From assembly GCA_003260025.2 (NCBI GenBank), contig QFZU02000046.1, positions 1 through 64,000 on the forward strand: a stretch of DNA of 64,000 bases, written 5' to 3'. Positions 34,378-43,461 of this stretch are shown piece after piece (within the stretch, counting starts at the first letter, position 1; the number at the start of each line of letters is the position of its first letter). Position numbers and translations under genes: made by a program. The notes under the pieces are model-generated. The model did not search any database, was not told the DNA's origin, and saw only the letters and a list, made by a program, of their open reading frames with translations. This DNA comes from Microbispora triticiradicis. GTDB lineage: Bacteria > Actinomycetota > Actinomycetes > Streptosporangiales > Streptosporangiaceae.

Positions 34378-35354
34378 ATGCTCCCCCCGATCATCTACTA
34401 CGGCGGCAAAGCCAAGCTGGCCGACCAGATCGCCGCGATGCTGCCGGCCACAGCCACTACATCGAGCCCTTCTGCGGATCCTTGGCGGTGCTGCTGGCCA
34501 AGCAGCCTGCCAAGCTGGAGACGGTCAACGACCTGGACCGCGACCTCATGACCTTCTGGAAGGTGCTACGCGACCGACCTGCCGAGCTCGTACGGCTGTG
34601 CGCGCTGACCCCGCATAGCCGCGCCGAGCACGACGCCGCCTACGGTGATCTGTCCGGGCTGGATGATCTGGAACGCGCCCGCCGGGTCTGGGTCCGCCTC
34701 ACCCAGGGCCGGACCGGCACGCTCCGCAAGACCGGCTGGCGATTCGACGCGGCCGACACCGCCAGGATCTCCCTGCCCGCCCGGCTGAACGGCTACCTGG
34801 AGCGGATGCACGGCGTGGCCGAGCGTCTGGCTCGGGTGTCGCTGGAATGCCGCGACGCCTTGGAGGTCATCGAGGCGTACGGGCGGTTCCGCGGCAGCCT
34901 GCTGTATGTCGACCCGCCGTACCCGGGCAGCACCCGGGAGCGAAACTACCGGCACGAGATGACCGGCACTGACGCGCACCGCACGCTGGCCGAAGCGCTG
35001 CACCGCTGCCGGTCCACGGTGGTCGTCTCCGGGTACGCGTGCGAGCTGTACGACACCGAGTTGTACGCGGGCTGGCACCGCTACACGCTGGCGGCATCCA
35101 CCAGTCAGGGCGGGACCTGGGAGAACCGCACCGAGGTGTTGTGGTCCAACCGGCCGCTGAACGCCACCGACGTGCTGTTCGACGCACGCAACGAAACCCT
35201 CCCGGCCACGACCAGGCCGTGTAACGAAAGGCCGTGTGAGGGGCCGGAATGCGGGCTTGTGGTACGGCAGGCGGCCACCGGCCGCCCGGCGCGGTTCTGC
35301 TCCACGGCGTGCCGCGTCGCCGCGCACCGGGCCGCCAAGACACCGACGACGTGA
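34378..35354 (+). pseudogene. D12-class DNA adenine methyltransferase (Dam-like), frameshifted
   Basis: Frame one begins MLPPIIYYGGKAKLADQIAA (the class's YxGGK SAM motif). Near 34450 one base is missing, and frame two continues HSHYIEPFCGSLAVLLAKQP, the DRDLMTFWKVLRDRP segment, LLYVDPPYPGSTRERNY (catalytic DPPY) and SGYACELYDTEL. A C-terminal Cys4 motif (CEGPEC ... RFCSTACRVAAHR) resembles the one in the protein at 1-791. Joined, it would be about 325 residues. It lies directly between tnpR and tnpA, apparently part of the transposon core. Confidence 0.8.
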
Positions 35355-35361
35355 CGGCGAC

Positions 35362-38300
35362 CTACAGGGCGTCGTCCTCCCAGTCCGGCTCATCGGGGTT
35401 GCGCAGCTGACGGATGCCAGCGGGTCCGAGGTCGGGCAGGGCGAAGGAGTAGGTGCCGATCACGTTGATGTGCTTGCGGACGAACGGCGACAGCCGCGCG
35501 ACATCTTCCTCTGCCAGCGGATAGCCCTCTGCCTTCAACTGATCGAGGGCCCTGTCCATGTAGAAGGTGTTCCACAGCGTGACGCAATTCAGAACGAGAC
35601 CAAGCGCGCCGAGCTGGTCCTCCATGCCCTTGTAGTAGCGCTGGTAGATCTCGCCCTTCTTGCCGTGGAAGATCTTCCCGGCCAGCGCATGCCGGGATTC
35701 TTGCAGGTTGCGCACCCCCTTGATGTCGCGCCGGTAGGGCTCTTCAACTGCGTAGGTGAGGATGTGCAGGGTCTTGAAGATCCGGCCGTAGTGGGCGATC
35801 GCCTCCCCGAGCGGGGTGGGGTTGCCGTCCCGCTGGATCATCCGCATCACGTCGTAGGCGCGGATCTCGCCGGTGTAGATCGACACCACGACGCGCAGGA
35901 TGTCGCCCCAGTGCCGTCTGATCTTGTTCAGGTCGATCTTCCCGCGGGCGAAGCGGGACAGGCTGCTGTAGTCGGCGTCCTGGATGCGCCAGCCCTTCTG
36001 GTCGGGGAGGTCGGCCAGCGCGGGTCGGTACTGCATGCCCAGCAGGTGGACCAGGCCGAACACGACGTCGCTGTAGGATCCGGTGTCGGTCACCAGGACC
36101 TCTGGGCGCGGACCGCCGTCCCGCCGGAACGCCACGTCGATCATGTGGAGCGAATCGCGGACCGTGCCGGTGACGACCTTCGCCCCGAGCCCAACCCCGC
36201 GATCGTTGATCATGTTGAGCCAGGTGACCCCGCGCGAGCGACCGAAGAACTTCTTGTTCGGGCGGGTGTAGATCGAGGGCACGGGGACCACGAACCGCAT
36301 CCCGTCGATCGCCGCGACCAGACCGCCGCCGAGCGCCTGGGCGAATCCGAGCTGGCCCTGCTCGTCGATCAGCGGGCCGTTGGCCAGCGTGTAGGTCTCC
36401 GCCGACAGGTAGTTCTGCGCGACGTGCGACAGTCGCCCGCGCTCCAACGCGGGCGTTCCCGTCTTCACCACCGGCGCGTACCCGATGTTCAGCGCCTGGG
36501 CTGTCAGGCACGCTGCCACGGAGACGTGGAAGTCGGCGAGCTTGCTCACCCCGCCGGCGGCCGAGGTGAACGCGGCCTCGAACGCCGGGACTCTGCCCAT
36601 CACCTCCAGCAGCAGCTCTGGCAGGTCGACCCGCGGCAATATGGCTGCCATCCGCTTGCGCAGGTCGATCAGGGACGGCGGTTCCGGCAAAGCGGCCAGC
36701 TTGGCCACGTGCAACCGTCCGTCCGCATCCACGCTCACGTCCACCCCGTCGTGACCGACGCGAGAGGCGACGTCGTTGAGCGCCAGGTGCAGCACCAGTG
36801 CGTGCTCGGCGAGCAACTGCCCGGGGTTTTCCGGCAGTTGCAGGTCCACCAGCGCCGGGCCCTTGGCCGCCTCCCACCGCGCGCCGTCCAGCAGCTGCCC
36901 GCGTGGGTCCCGCCAGCGGGCGGATGCTTCGGCGTAGACATCGCGGCGTTTAAGGTGCCGGTGGAACTGGGTGAGCACGCACATGGTGTAGGCGTTCTTG
37001 TCCACGGTGCTGCCGTTCGGTGAGCTCTTGAACACCAGCCGCTTCCACGATCCGGTCACCAGCTCGGGATCGATGTCAGTCTCGATGACCTTCTTCTTGC
37101 GCCCGTCCAGGATCCGCGGCAGTTGCTTCATGGCCTCCAACGCCCGGGCGCCCTCGGTGTTGGACCCGAACTCGATGACCGTCGTCAGCGTCTTGAGGAA
37201 CCCCGACACCGTCGCGATCCGGGAGGCCAGCAGCGCGCGCATCTCGCCGCCGGTGTCGACGTCGGGCGGCGGCACCATATCGGTCACCGCCGCGACCGCC
37301 TCGCGCAGCTCCCGCCGGGGCACGATGGCGTCGATCGCTTCCCACACCTGGTCCAACCGGAGTTCCTCGCCGTACTCGGTGACCTCCAGCAGGGTTTCCA
37401 CGGCCGCGGCGAGGGTGGCCGAGTGTTTGGCCAGCTTGGGGTGCTGGCGGGCCCGCTCTTTGTTGGTCGCGGTCTCGGCCTTGCCGACCAGCTCGGTCGT
37501 CACCAACAGGTCCAGCATTTCCAGGCAGTCGTCGACCGCCTTGCCCTCCAGGTAGATGACGGTGGCCAGCAGCGTGGCGAGCTGCCGGGAGGGTGCGTGC
37601 CGGCGCAGCGTGGTCGCGGTGGCCTGCATGCCGTAGCGGGCCAGGTCGACCATGCGCCGGTGCGGGACTTCCGGCGGTAGCGGCATCGCTCCCAGCCCGA
37701 CCCCGAGGATCTCGGCGGCGCGCTCCAGCGCCTTCTCCAAGTTCCTGCCCGACGTTCCCGTCGGACCCTTGCGCCAGCGCTCCAGGTCCGAGGCGCGCCG
37801 ACCATCCGGCACCTCCAGCAGCATCTCCAAGATCGCCCGCTGCCGTGGGGTCAGCACCGCATAGAGCGTGTCGTAGAGCCGGTCGGTTGCCTCATCGCGC
37901 ACCCGGGCGACCAGCCGGGCCAAGGTGGTCACCCCTGGCAGGAGCACCTTGTTGGTGCGCAACCAGGTGATGCCGTCGTAGAAGATTGTCTTCTTGCCGT
38001 CGCCGGTGTTCCAGGCCCGCGAGTCCACCCATGCGGTGAATTCGGCCTCCGCCGGGGAGAAGTCCTTCAGCTTGTACGCCTCGCGGATGACGTCCTGGTG
38101 CTCGAATGGTGTGTTGCGCCGCTCGGTGTACCGCTTGATCTGCGAGATGTCCTCGATCCCGAGCTGCTCGCCGAGATACTCCAGCACCTCGTGAGGCACG
38201 TCCAGCGGATCGGTCAAGAAGCGCCCGACGAACCGGGCCGTGGTCAGTTGGAGGGCGAAGCCGAGACGGGCGTGTGCACCGCGCCGCTCGCCGATCAGCG

Positions 38301-38412
38301 TTCGATCTGCGTCATCGAGGAAGAAGAACCGCTCCAGCTCCGCCTGCGACGGAGCGCCCGAGTACCGGCCGTACGCGGCGGCCTCGCTGTCACTCAAGAA
38401 CTCAACTGGCAT
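35362..38412 (-). CDS. tnpA: Tn3-family transposase
   Basis: A 1,016-residue replicative transposase. The N-terminal DUF4158 region (MPVEFLSDSEAAAYGRYSG ... EFFxxD-type start) recognises the ends. The DDE_Tnp_Tn3 catalytic domain carries Asp in AAIDGMRFVVPV, Asp in EVLVTDTGSYSDVVFGL, and Glu in YYKGMEDQLGALG before the LNCVTLWNTFYMDRAL box. ATG 38412 is 8 nt after TACTTT, so it may be leaderless; an upstream ATG at 38436 is the alternative. The 3' end is 7 nt from the methylase stop (convergent). Confidence 0.95.
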   Translation of the reverse strand: MPVEFLSDSEAAAYGRYSGAPSQAELERFFFLDDADRTLIGERRGAHARLGFALQLTTARFVGRFLTDPLDVPHEVLEYLGEQLGIEDISQIKRYTERRNTPFEHQDVIREAYKLKDFSPAEAEFTAWVDSRAWNTGDGKKTIFYDGITWLRTNKVLLPGVTTLARLVARVRDEATDRLYDTLYAVLTPRQRAILEMLLEVPDGRRASDLERWRKGPTGTSGRNLEKALERAAEILGVGLGAMPLPPEVPHRRMVDLARYGMQATATTLRRHAPSRQLATLLATVIYLEGKAVDDCLEMLDLLVTTELVGKAETATNKERARQHPKLAKHSATLAAAVETLLEVTEYGEELRLDQVWEAIDAIVPRRELREAVAAVTDMVPPPDVDTGGEMRALLASRIATVSGFLKTLTTVIEFGSNTEGARALEAMKQLPRILDGRKKKVIETDIDPELVTGSWKRLVFKSSPNGSTVDKNAYTMCVLTQFHRHLKRRDVYAEASARWRDPRGQLLDGARWEAAKGPALVDLQLPENPGQLLAEHALVLHLALNDVASRVGHDGVDVSVDADGRLHVAKLAALPEPPSLIDLRKRMAAILPRVDLPELLLEVMGRVPAFEAAFTSAAGGVSKLADFHVSVAACLTAQALNIGYAPVVKTGTPALERGRLSHVAQNYLSAETYTLANGPLIDEQGQLGFAQALGGGLVAAIDGMRFVVPVPSIYTRPNKKFFGRSRGVTWLNMINDRGVGLGAKVVTGTVRDSLHMIDVAFRRDGGPRPEVLVTDTGSYSDVVFGLVHLLGMQYRPALADLPDQKGWRIQDADYSSLSRFARGKIDLNKIRRHWGDILRVVVSIYTGEIRAYDVMRMIQRDGNPTPLGEAIAHYGRIFKTLHILTYAVEEPYRRDIKGVRNLQESRHALAGKIFHGKKGEIYQRYYKGMEDQLGALGLVLNCVTLWNTFYMDRALDQLKAEGYPLAEEDVARLSPFVRKHINVIGTYSFALPDLGPAGIRQLRNPDEPDWEDDAL

Positions 38413-38479
38413 AGACGCCGAAAGTAGGGCAGCCAACGCGCCCCGGACGAGCGGAAGATCAAATAACTAGCTGGGACGT

Positions 38480-38519
38480 CCGCTAACGGGACTTTTCGTT
38501 CCGATGCTCGTCATGCCCC
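38480..38519 (-). repeat. Terminal inverted repeat, right (IRR)
   Basis: 40 bp. The reverse complement begins GGGGCATGACGAGCATCGGA and matches IRL at 38 of 40 positions. Confidence 0.92.
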
Positions 38520-38524
38520 ATGTA
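38520..38524. repeat. Target-site duplication, right copy (ATGTA)
   Basis: ATGTA follows the terminal CCCC of IRR and equals 20531-20535. Confidence 0.9.
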
Positions 38525-39290
38525 GGAGAGGGTGAGACCGACGCGGGTGGCGGTGCCGGCGTGCTTGGCGACGTTGGCCAACGCCTCCTGGGCGACCCGT
38601 AGCAGGACGACCTCGGCCTCCGGGCGCATCGTGCGGGTCTCGCCGGTGACGGTGACCTGGGCCGGGATGCTGTGGCGGGCCGACCACGCGGCCGCCACCT
38701 CGGTGATGGCGTCGGCCAGGCGGCCGGTCTCCAGCGGCTCCGGGCGCAACTCGTTCACCGAGCGCCGCGCCTCGGTCAGGCTCTCCCGGGCCAGCGCGGT
38801 CGCCGCGGCGTGGTGCCGCCGCCACGGCGGCCGGGTCGTCGGCCGCGTGCTCGGCCGCCTGCAACTGGGTGACGATGCCGGTCAGGCCCTGGGCCAGCGT
38901 GTCGTGGATCTCCCGAGCCATCCGGGCCCGCTCGTCGAGGACGCCGGCCGCGCGGGCCTGCTCGACCAGCCGTTCCTGCAGCGCCGCGTTCTCTGCCAGC
39001 GCCGCGGCCAGCCGCGCGTTGGCCTCCCGGGCCTGGCGCAGCGCCGCCTCACGGGAGTCGTAGTACCGCGCGCCGATCTCGCCCATCCAGGCCAGCAGGC
39101 ACATCGGCGCGATGTTGACCACCAGGATCCCCAGGTACTCGAGGCGGCCGGCCCAGGAGCCGGTGTCCAGGCCGGCCGACTGTGCCGTGCCAGCCACCAC
39201 CGCGACGCCGGCGATGAAGTACAGCTCATGCGGATCGCCCGATCTCCCGAGCTGGCGGTGGAAGCGGTCGTTCGCCCACGCGGTGGGGCG
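38520..39290 (-). pseudogene. Histidine kinase, 5' portion (truncated, frameshifted, interrupted)
   Basis: The sensor kinase part upstream of the insertion. It includes two hydrophobic segments (LYFIAGVAVVAGTAQ; LEYLGILVVNIAPMCLLAW), a coiled segment, and the HisKA_3 box RARMAREIHDTLAQGLTGIV with phospho-acceptor His. Near 38820 one extra G shifts the frame; the other frame continues VNELRPEPLETGRLADAITE and RVAQEALANVAKHAGTATRVGLTLSYM at the transposon edge. The N-terminal membrane region before about 39290 is also missing. Three independent lesions mean the kinase is dead. Confidence 0.85.
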
Positions 39291-39350
39291 GCTCCACGGA
39301 TCGGTGGATTCAGGGATGCGGAAGCAGGGCGGAACTACTCGGTGATACCG

Positions 39351-39379
39351 TATAGTGGTACTCGGTGGCACGTAGTACC
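39351..39379 (+). promoter_or_regulatory. padR/DUF1048 promoter with inverted repeat
   Basis: TATAGT (39351-39356) is a good -10. GGTACT (39357-39362) and AGTACC (39374-39379) are perfect 6-bp inverted arms 11 nt apart, just downstream. This looks like a PadR autoregulatory operator. CGGTGATACCG (39340-39350) is a further small palindrome. Confidence 0.6.
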
Positions 39380-39402
39380 GAAAGGGCTGAGGAGCACCTG
39401 TG

Positions 39403-39729
39403 ATGGACGACCTGACGGAGATGTTGAAGGGCACCCTCGAAGGGTGCGTGCTCCAGATCATCGGCAGCGAGGAAACCTACGGGTACGCCATCACCCGTCA
39501 GCTGAACGAACTCGGCTTCACCGACGTCATCGAGGGGACGGTGTACACCATCCTGCTGCGGCTGGAGAGGAACGGGCTCGTCCAGGTGACGAAACGACCG
39601 TCCGGGGTCGGTCCGCCGCGCAAGTTCTACGCCCTCAACGACGCCGGACGCGAGGAACTCACGAAGTTCTGGGCGAAATGGCAGTACCTCTCATCACGCA
39701 TCGACAGGCTCAAGAAGGGCGGGACATGA
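39403..39729 (+). CDS. PadR family transcriptional regulator
   Basis: A 108-residue short PadR protein: LKGTLEGCVLQIIGSEETYG, then YAITRQLNELGFTDVIEGTVYTILLRLERNGLV and the KFYALNDAGREEL wing. GAGGAG lies 8 nt before ATG 39403; GTG 39400 is the alternative. It is coupled by ATGA to a DUF1048 gene, the usual Firmicute and actinomycete arrangement. It probably represses its own operon. Confidence 0.9.
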   Translation: MDDLTEMLKGTLEGCVLQIIGSEETYGYAITRQLNELGFTDVIEGTVYTILLRLERNGLVQVTKRPSGVGPPRKFYALNDAGREELTKFWAKWQYLSSRIDRLKKGGT

Positions 39730-40082
39730 ACTTCTGGGAGAAAGTCACAGGCAGCGATCTCACCAGGGAATGGAAGGCGTTCGAAGCCCGGGCCGAGGCC
39801 CTGCCGGACGACTACCGGGCGGCGTGGGGACAGATCATCGCCCACCTCCTCCCCTACGGGGACTTCACCGGCCGCAACCTGATGCCGATCCTCGACGCCG
39901 CCCTGGGGCTGCTCGAAGTAGCGGCGGCGGACGGGCAGAGCGCCCATGAGGTGCTCGGCGAGGACATCCGCGGCTTCTGCACCGCGCTTGCCGGTGGCGA
40001 AGGGGCGCGAACCTACCGCGACCGGTGGCGCGAGCAGTTGAACAGGAACGTCGCGAGGAAACTGAGCCGGCTGGGAGGCTGA
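39726..40082 (+). CDS. DUF1048 domain protein
   Basis: A 118-residue helical protein with the DUF1048 pattern (MNFWEKVTGSDLTREWKAFE, LPDDYRAAWGQIIAHL, GEDIRGFCTALAGG). The ATG overlaps the padR stop by 4 nt. Function is unknown; DUF1048 genes nearly always follow padR. Confidence 0.85.
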   Translation: MNFWEKVTGSDLTREWKAFEARAEALPDDYRAAWGQIIAHLLPYGDFTGRNLMPILDAALGLLEVAAADGQSAHEVLGEDIRGFCTALAGGEGARTYRDRWREQLNRNVARKLSRLGG

Positions 40083-40083
40083 C

Positions 40084-40410
40084 GTGAGCATCCACGACAT
40101 CGTCGAGGGCAAGAAACAGTGGCGGGCGCACCTGGCGCGGGTCAAGGCTCTCCCGCCGGACTACCAGATCGTCTACAAGGAGATGCAGAAGTACCTGTTC
40201 AAGGTCGGACCGATCGACCTGCCTGACGGGCCCCTGCTCCCCGGGATCGTCGACTTCTTCGAGGAGGGCGTCGCCGCAGGCAAGGGAGTCGTGGAACTCA
40301 TCGGCACCGACGTCGCCGCGTTCTGCGACGACCTGGTCAAGGACTCCCCTACCTACGCCGACGTCTACCAGGAATCGATCAGCGCGAAACCCGGCGCGGA
40401 CGAGAAGTGA
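40084..40410 (+). CDS. DUF1048 domain protein (second copy)
   Basis: A 108-residue paralog of the preceding protein (MSIHDIVEGKKQWRAHLARV, LPPDYQIVYKEMQKYL, GTDVAAFCDDLVKD). The GTG start has GGGAGG 5 nt upstream and follows the first copy by one base. The pair may form a heteromeric helical protein. Confidence 0.85.
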   Translation: MSIHDIVEGKKQWRAHLARVKALPPDYQIVYKEMQKYLFKVGPIDLPDGPLLPGIVDFFEEGVAAGKGVVELIGTDVAAFCDDLVKDSPTYADVYQESISAKPGADEK

Positions 40411-40449
40411 CGCCCGCCGCCCCCGGCAAGCAGATGCTCCACCGGGGCC

Positions 40450-41442
40450 TCATCCGGCGCCGGGAAGGCTGGCGACCTGGCGGCTCAGTACGGCCAGCAG
40501 GCCCGCCATGACCACGCCGACGGCCGCGAGCCCGGCCCGGTCGGCCGCCGTGTCGGTGTTGGAGACCAGGCCGAAGGCGGTGTGGGCGACCAGTGCGCCG
40601 GAGGCCAGGGCGAGACCGTGCCGGTCGGTCCACCGGTCGCCGGCTGTCCACCGGCGCAGTGACCACGCGGCGGCCACCGCCACGACGGCGGCGGCCGACA
40701 TGGGCACGACCACCCACCCGCCGTGCGTGAAGGCGGGCCGGGTCGCGCCGCCGAAGGGGAACAGCAGAGCCAGGAATCCGAAGACGGCCACCGCGCCGGC
40801 CATTCCCGCCACCGCGGGGGCGGGCGGCCTGATCGAGGGCGCGCCAGGCCGGGGCCTCAGCCGCAGCCCGGCCACCACCAGCAGGGCCACGGCGACGGCG
40901 CAGCCCACCAGGATCGCCGGAGGCGCCTGATATCCGGGGTCGATGGAGGTCACGACCGTCACCCGCAGCAGCAGCGCGCCGAGGACGAAGACCGCCCCGG
41001 CCACCCACGTGCCGAATCTGCCCAGGTAGGGCCGGTCGCGCAGGGACGGGACGATCAGGTCGGTCAGGAGGATCGGAATCGCGGCGCTGAAGACCGCGTG
41101 GTAGGGGATCTGCAGCTCGGCGTAGGCGCTGTTCAGGCCCAGGATTCGCGGCGCCCACCCGGCCGCGCCGTACATCGTGGGGCTGCTCAGCGCCTGCAGC
41201 GCCAGGCCCTCCTCGACGATGCCGTACGCGGCGCCGAGCAGCAGCACCCCGGTCCAGCCCGTCCCGGCCCGGCGTACGAGTTCGCGCACCAGGACGACGC
41301 CCGCGCCGTAGATCGGGATCCACAGCAGCAGGAGCCAGGCCATGCGCAGCGGCGGGTTGCCGAGGGTGAACTCGGCCACGAGCGGTGTGATCACCGCGAG
41401 GAGCAGTGCGGCCAGCCGGCCGCGCGTCTTGTTCGCCGTCAT
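40450..41442 (-). CDS. Polytopic membrane protein
   Basis: A 330-residue integral membrane protein with about nine to ten hydrophobic helices and no signal peptide. A YGIVEEGLALQAL segment places two adjacent Glu in a membrane helix near residue 75, reminiscent of CPBP-type intramembrane proteases, but the other CPBP motifs are not clear. ATG 41442 is chosen over an upstream in-frame ATG. It is divergent from a two-component kinase, which may regulate it. Function is unknown. Confidence 0.65.
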   Translation of the reverse strand: MTANKTRGRLAALLLAVITPLVAEFTLGNPPLRMAWLLLLWIPIYGAGVVLVRELVRRAGTGWTGVLLLGAAYGIVEEGLALQALSSPTMYGAAGWAPRILGLNSAYAELQIPYHAVFSAAIPILLTDLIVPSLRDRPYLGRFGTWVAGAVFVLGALLLRVTVVTSIDPGYQAPPAILVGCAVAVALLVVAGLRLRPRPGAPSIRPPAPAVAGMAGAVAVFGFLALLFPFGGATRPAFTHGGWVVVPMSAAAVVAVAAAWSLRRWTAGDRWTDRHGLALASGALVAHTAFGLVSNTDTAADRAGLAAVGVVMAGLLAVLSRQVASLPGAG

Positions 41443-41574
41443 GCGGCCAGCGTGTGCCGCGAGCACGGCCCGCGTCTGCCGTCCCGGGTCCCGTCCGTGG
41501 CAACCCAGGTGACAACCCGGCGTCGACTTCGGTTGCTGCCGCCGCCCGGCCCGCCGTCACTACGCTGGGCCTCC

Positions 41575-42729
41575 GTGACGGCAGACGTACGGCCCGGCCC
41601 CGCGCGGACCCGGCGGGACCGGGCGATCCGGGCGGGGAGCGTCGCCTGCGCGCTGGCCGCGGCGGCGGTCGTCGTGCGAGGCGAGCTCGGCGCGGCTTCC
41701 GGATGGCACCTGATCGCCGACACGGCCGGCGGTGCGGTGGCGTGCGGGGCGCTGTGGCTGTCGCGCCGGTGGCCGGCCACCACGGCGCTGGTCGCCGTGG
41801 CGCTGGCGGTGCCCGCGGCCTCGGCGTCGGTCGCGGCGGGCATCGCCACGCTGATGACCGCCCTGTACCGGCGTTCGGCCGTCGCGATCGGGATGGGCGC
41901 CGCGTGGGTGGCGGCGACGCTGGCCCGGTTCTGGCTGCGGCCGCCGGGGCTGGCGCCGTACGCGGTGTGGGCGCTGGTCGCGGTGCTGTTCGGGGTGGCG
42001 CTGACCGGGTGGGGGATGCTGGCGCGGGCCCGCCGTCAGCTGGTGCTGTCACTGGAGGAGCGGCTCCGCGGGGCCGGGGAGGAGCAGCGGCGGCGCGTCG
42101 AGCAGGCCCGCCACACCGAGCGTCTGGCCATCGCCCGCGAGATGCACGACGTGCTGGCGCACCGGCTGTCGCTGCTGGCGCTGCACGCCGGGGCGCTGGA
42201 GTTCAACGCGCGGGCCGACCCCGCAGAGGTGGTCGAGGCGGCCGCGGTGATGCGCTCCAGCGCGCATCAGGCGCTGCAGGAACTGCGCCAGGTCATCTCG
42301 GTCCTGCGCGAGGCGCCCGTCCTGGCCGTCCTCGACCTGCCGGCGCTGGTGGAGGAGGTACGGCGGGCGGGCGTGCGGGTCGAGATGCACGACGGCGGCC
42401 TGCGCCTGCCCGACCTGCCGGGCGCGACGGCGCGGGCCGCCTACCGGATCGTCCAGGAGGGCCTCACCAACGCCCGCAGACACGCCCCGGGCCGGCCGGT
42501 GACCGTACGCCTCGACGGAGGTCCCGGCCGGGGGCTGACCATCGAGGTGCGCAACCCCGTCGCGACGTCCGTCCCCGGTTCCGTTCTCGTGCCCGGCTCC
42601 CCCGCGGGTGAGGGCGCCGGCCTGGCCGGGATGCGGGAGCGGGCCGAGCTGGCGGGCGGCCGGGTGGAGCGGGCCGGTGTGGAGGAAGGCGAGTTCCGGC
42701 TGGCGGTCTGGCTACCATGGCCGGTGTGA
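41575..42729 (+). CDS. NarL-type sensor histidine kinase
   Basis: A 384-residue kinase with four to five N-terminal membrane helices (to about 160), the HisKA_3 dimerisation box with phospho-His (ERLAIAREMHDVLAHRLSLLALHAGALE, near 190) and an HATPase domain (AYRIVQEGLTNARRHAPGRP; GAGLAGMRERAELAGG). GTG 41575 is 8 nt after TACGCT (leaderless). It overlaps the response regulator gene downstream. Its signal and targets are unknown; the divergent membrane protein is a candidate target. Confidence 0.88.
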   Translation: MTADVRPGPARTRRDRAIRAGSVACALAAAAVVVRGELGAASGWHLIADTAGGAVACGALWLSRRWPATTALVAVALAVPAASASVAAGIATLMTALYRRSAVAIGMGAAWVAATLARFWLRPPGLAPYAVWALVAVLFGVALTGWGMLARARRQLVLSLEERLRGAGEEQRRRVEQARHTERLAIAREMHDVLAHRLSLLALHAGALEFNARADPAEVVEAAAVMRSSAHQALQELRQVISVLREAPVLAVLDLPALVEEVRRAGVRVEMHDGGLRLPDLPGATARAAYRIVQEGLTNARRHAPGRPVTVRLDGGPGRGLTIEVRNPVATSVPGSVLVPGSPAGEGAGLAGMRERAELAGGRVERAGVEEGEFRLAVWLPWPV

Positions 42730-43379
42730 GCGCCATCCGCGTGCTGGTCGTGGACGACGACCCGCTCGTCAGGGCGGGCCTGACGCTGATGCTCAGGGGC
42801 GCCGACGAGCTCGTCGTGGTGGGCGGCGTGGCCGACGGCGCCGACGTCGCGGCCGCGGTCGACGCGCACGCGCCCGATGTCGTGCTCATGGACATCCGGA
42901 TGCCGGGCCTGGACGGGATCGACGCCACCCGCCTGCTGCGGCGGCGGCCCAGCCCTCCCCACGTCATCATCCTGACCACCTTCGACGCCGACGAGCACGT
43001 CTTCGGCGCGCTGCGCGCCGGGGCCGGCGGGTTCCTGCTCAAGGACACCCCGCCGGAGGGCATCGTGGACGCGGTCCTGCGGGTCGCGGCGGGCGAGCCG
43101 ATCCTGTCCCCCGACGTGACCCGGCGCCTGATCGCCCACCTGGCGCCGGAGGCGGAGGACCGCCGCCGCGACGACGCGCGCAGGCTCCTGTCCAGGCTCA
43201 GTGGCCGGGAGCGCGAGGTCGCCGCCGCGGTCGGCCGGGGCATGTCCAACGCGGACATCGCGGCCGAGCTCCACATGAGCGTCGGCACGGTCAAGAGCTA
43301 CGTCTCCCGCATCCTCGCCAAGACCACCCTGGACAACCGCGTCCAGCTCGCCCTCATCGCCCACGACAACCCGCTCTGA
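42717..43379 (+). CDS. LuxR-type response regulator
   Basis: A 220-residue response regulator. The receiver has acidic residues 13-15, phospho-acceptor D59 (VVLMDIRMPGLDG) and Lys in GFLLKDTPP; the LuxR helix-turn-helix is at 155-215 (LSGREREVAAAVGRGMSNADIAAELHMSVGTVKSYVSRIL). It is complete, unlike the regulator at 19826-20326. ATG 42717 overlaps the kinase by 13 nt; GTG 42726 would give a GTGA overlap and is equally plausible. Confidence 0.92.
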   Translation: MAGVSAIRVLVVDDDPLVRAGLTLMLRGADELVVVGGVADGADVAAAVDAHAPDVVLMDIRMPGLDGIDATRLLRRRPSPPHVIILTTFDADEHVFGALRAGAGGFLLKDTPPEGIVDAVLRVAAGEPILSPDVTRRLIAHLAPEAEDRRRDDARRLLSRLSGREREVAAAVGRGMSNADIAAELHMSVGTVKSYVSRILAKTTLDNRVQLALIAHDNPL

Positions 43380-43461
43380 TCAACGGCGTTCCGGGTGCTG
43401 GGCGGACCGATATCATGGGCGCTTCGTAGTGGGGTCCTTCGAGGATGGGGAGGCTCGCAAA

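Larger units (their letters stand above)
20536..38519. mobile_element. 17,984-bp Tn3-family transposon
   Basis: It is bounded by 40-bp terminal inverted repeats (20536-20575 and 38480-38519, 38 of 40 identical) that start GGGG and contain GAACGAAAAGTCCCG, the Tn3-family inner motif. A 5-bp ATGTA duplication flanks it and the host gene is a histidine kinase that would be continuous without it. tnpA lies at the right end and tnpR is inboard, with a dam-like gene between. The rest is cargo and relics of other elements (second resolvase, tyrosine recombinase, IS21 fragment). Intact tnpA and tnpR and near-perfect ends suggest recent activity. Confidence 0.93.

Noticed and set aside
35236..37023. 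595-codon plus-strand frame opposite tnpA
   Set aside because: It lies fully antisense to the transposase, whose catalytic motifs are intact. The composition is shadow-like.
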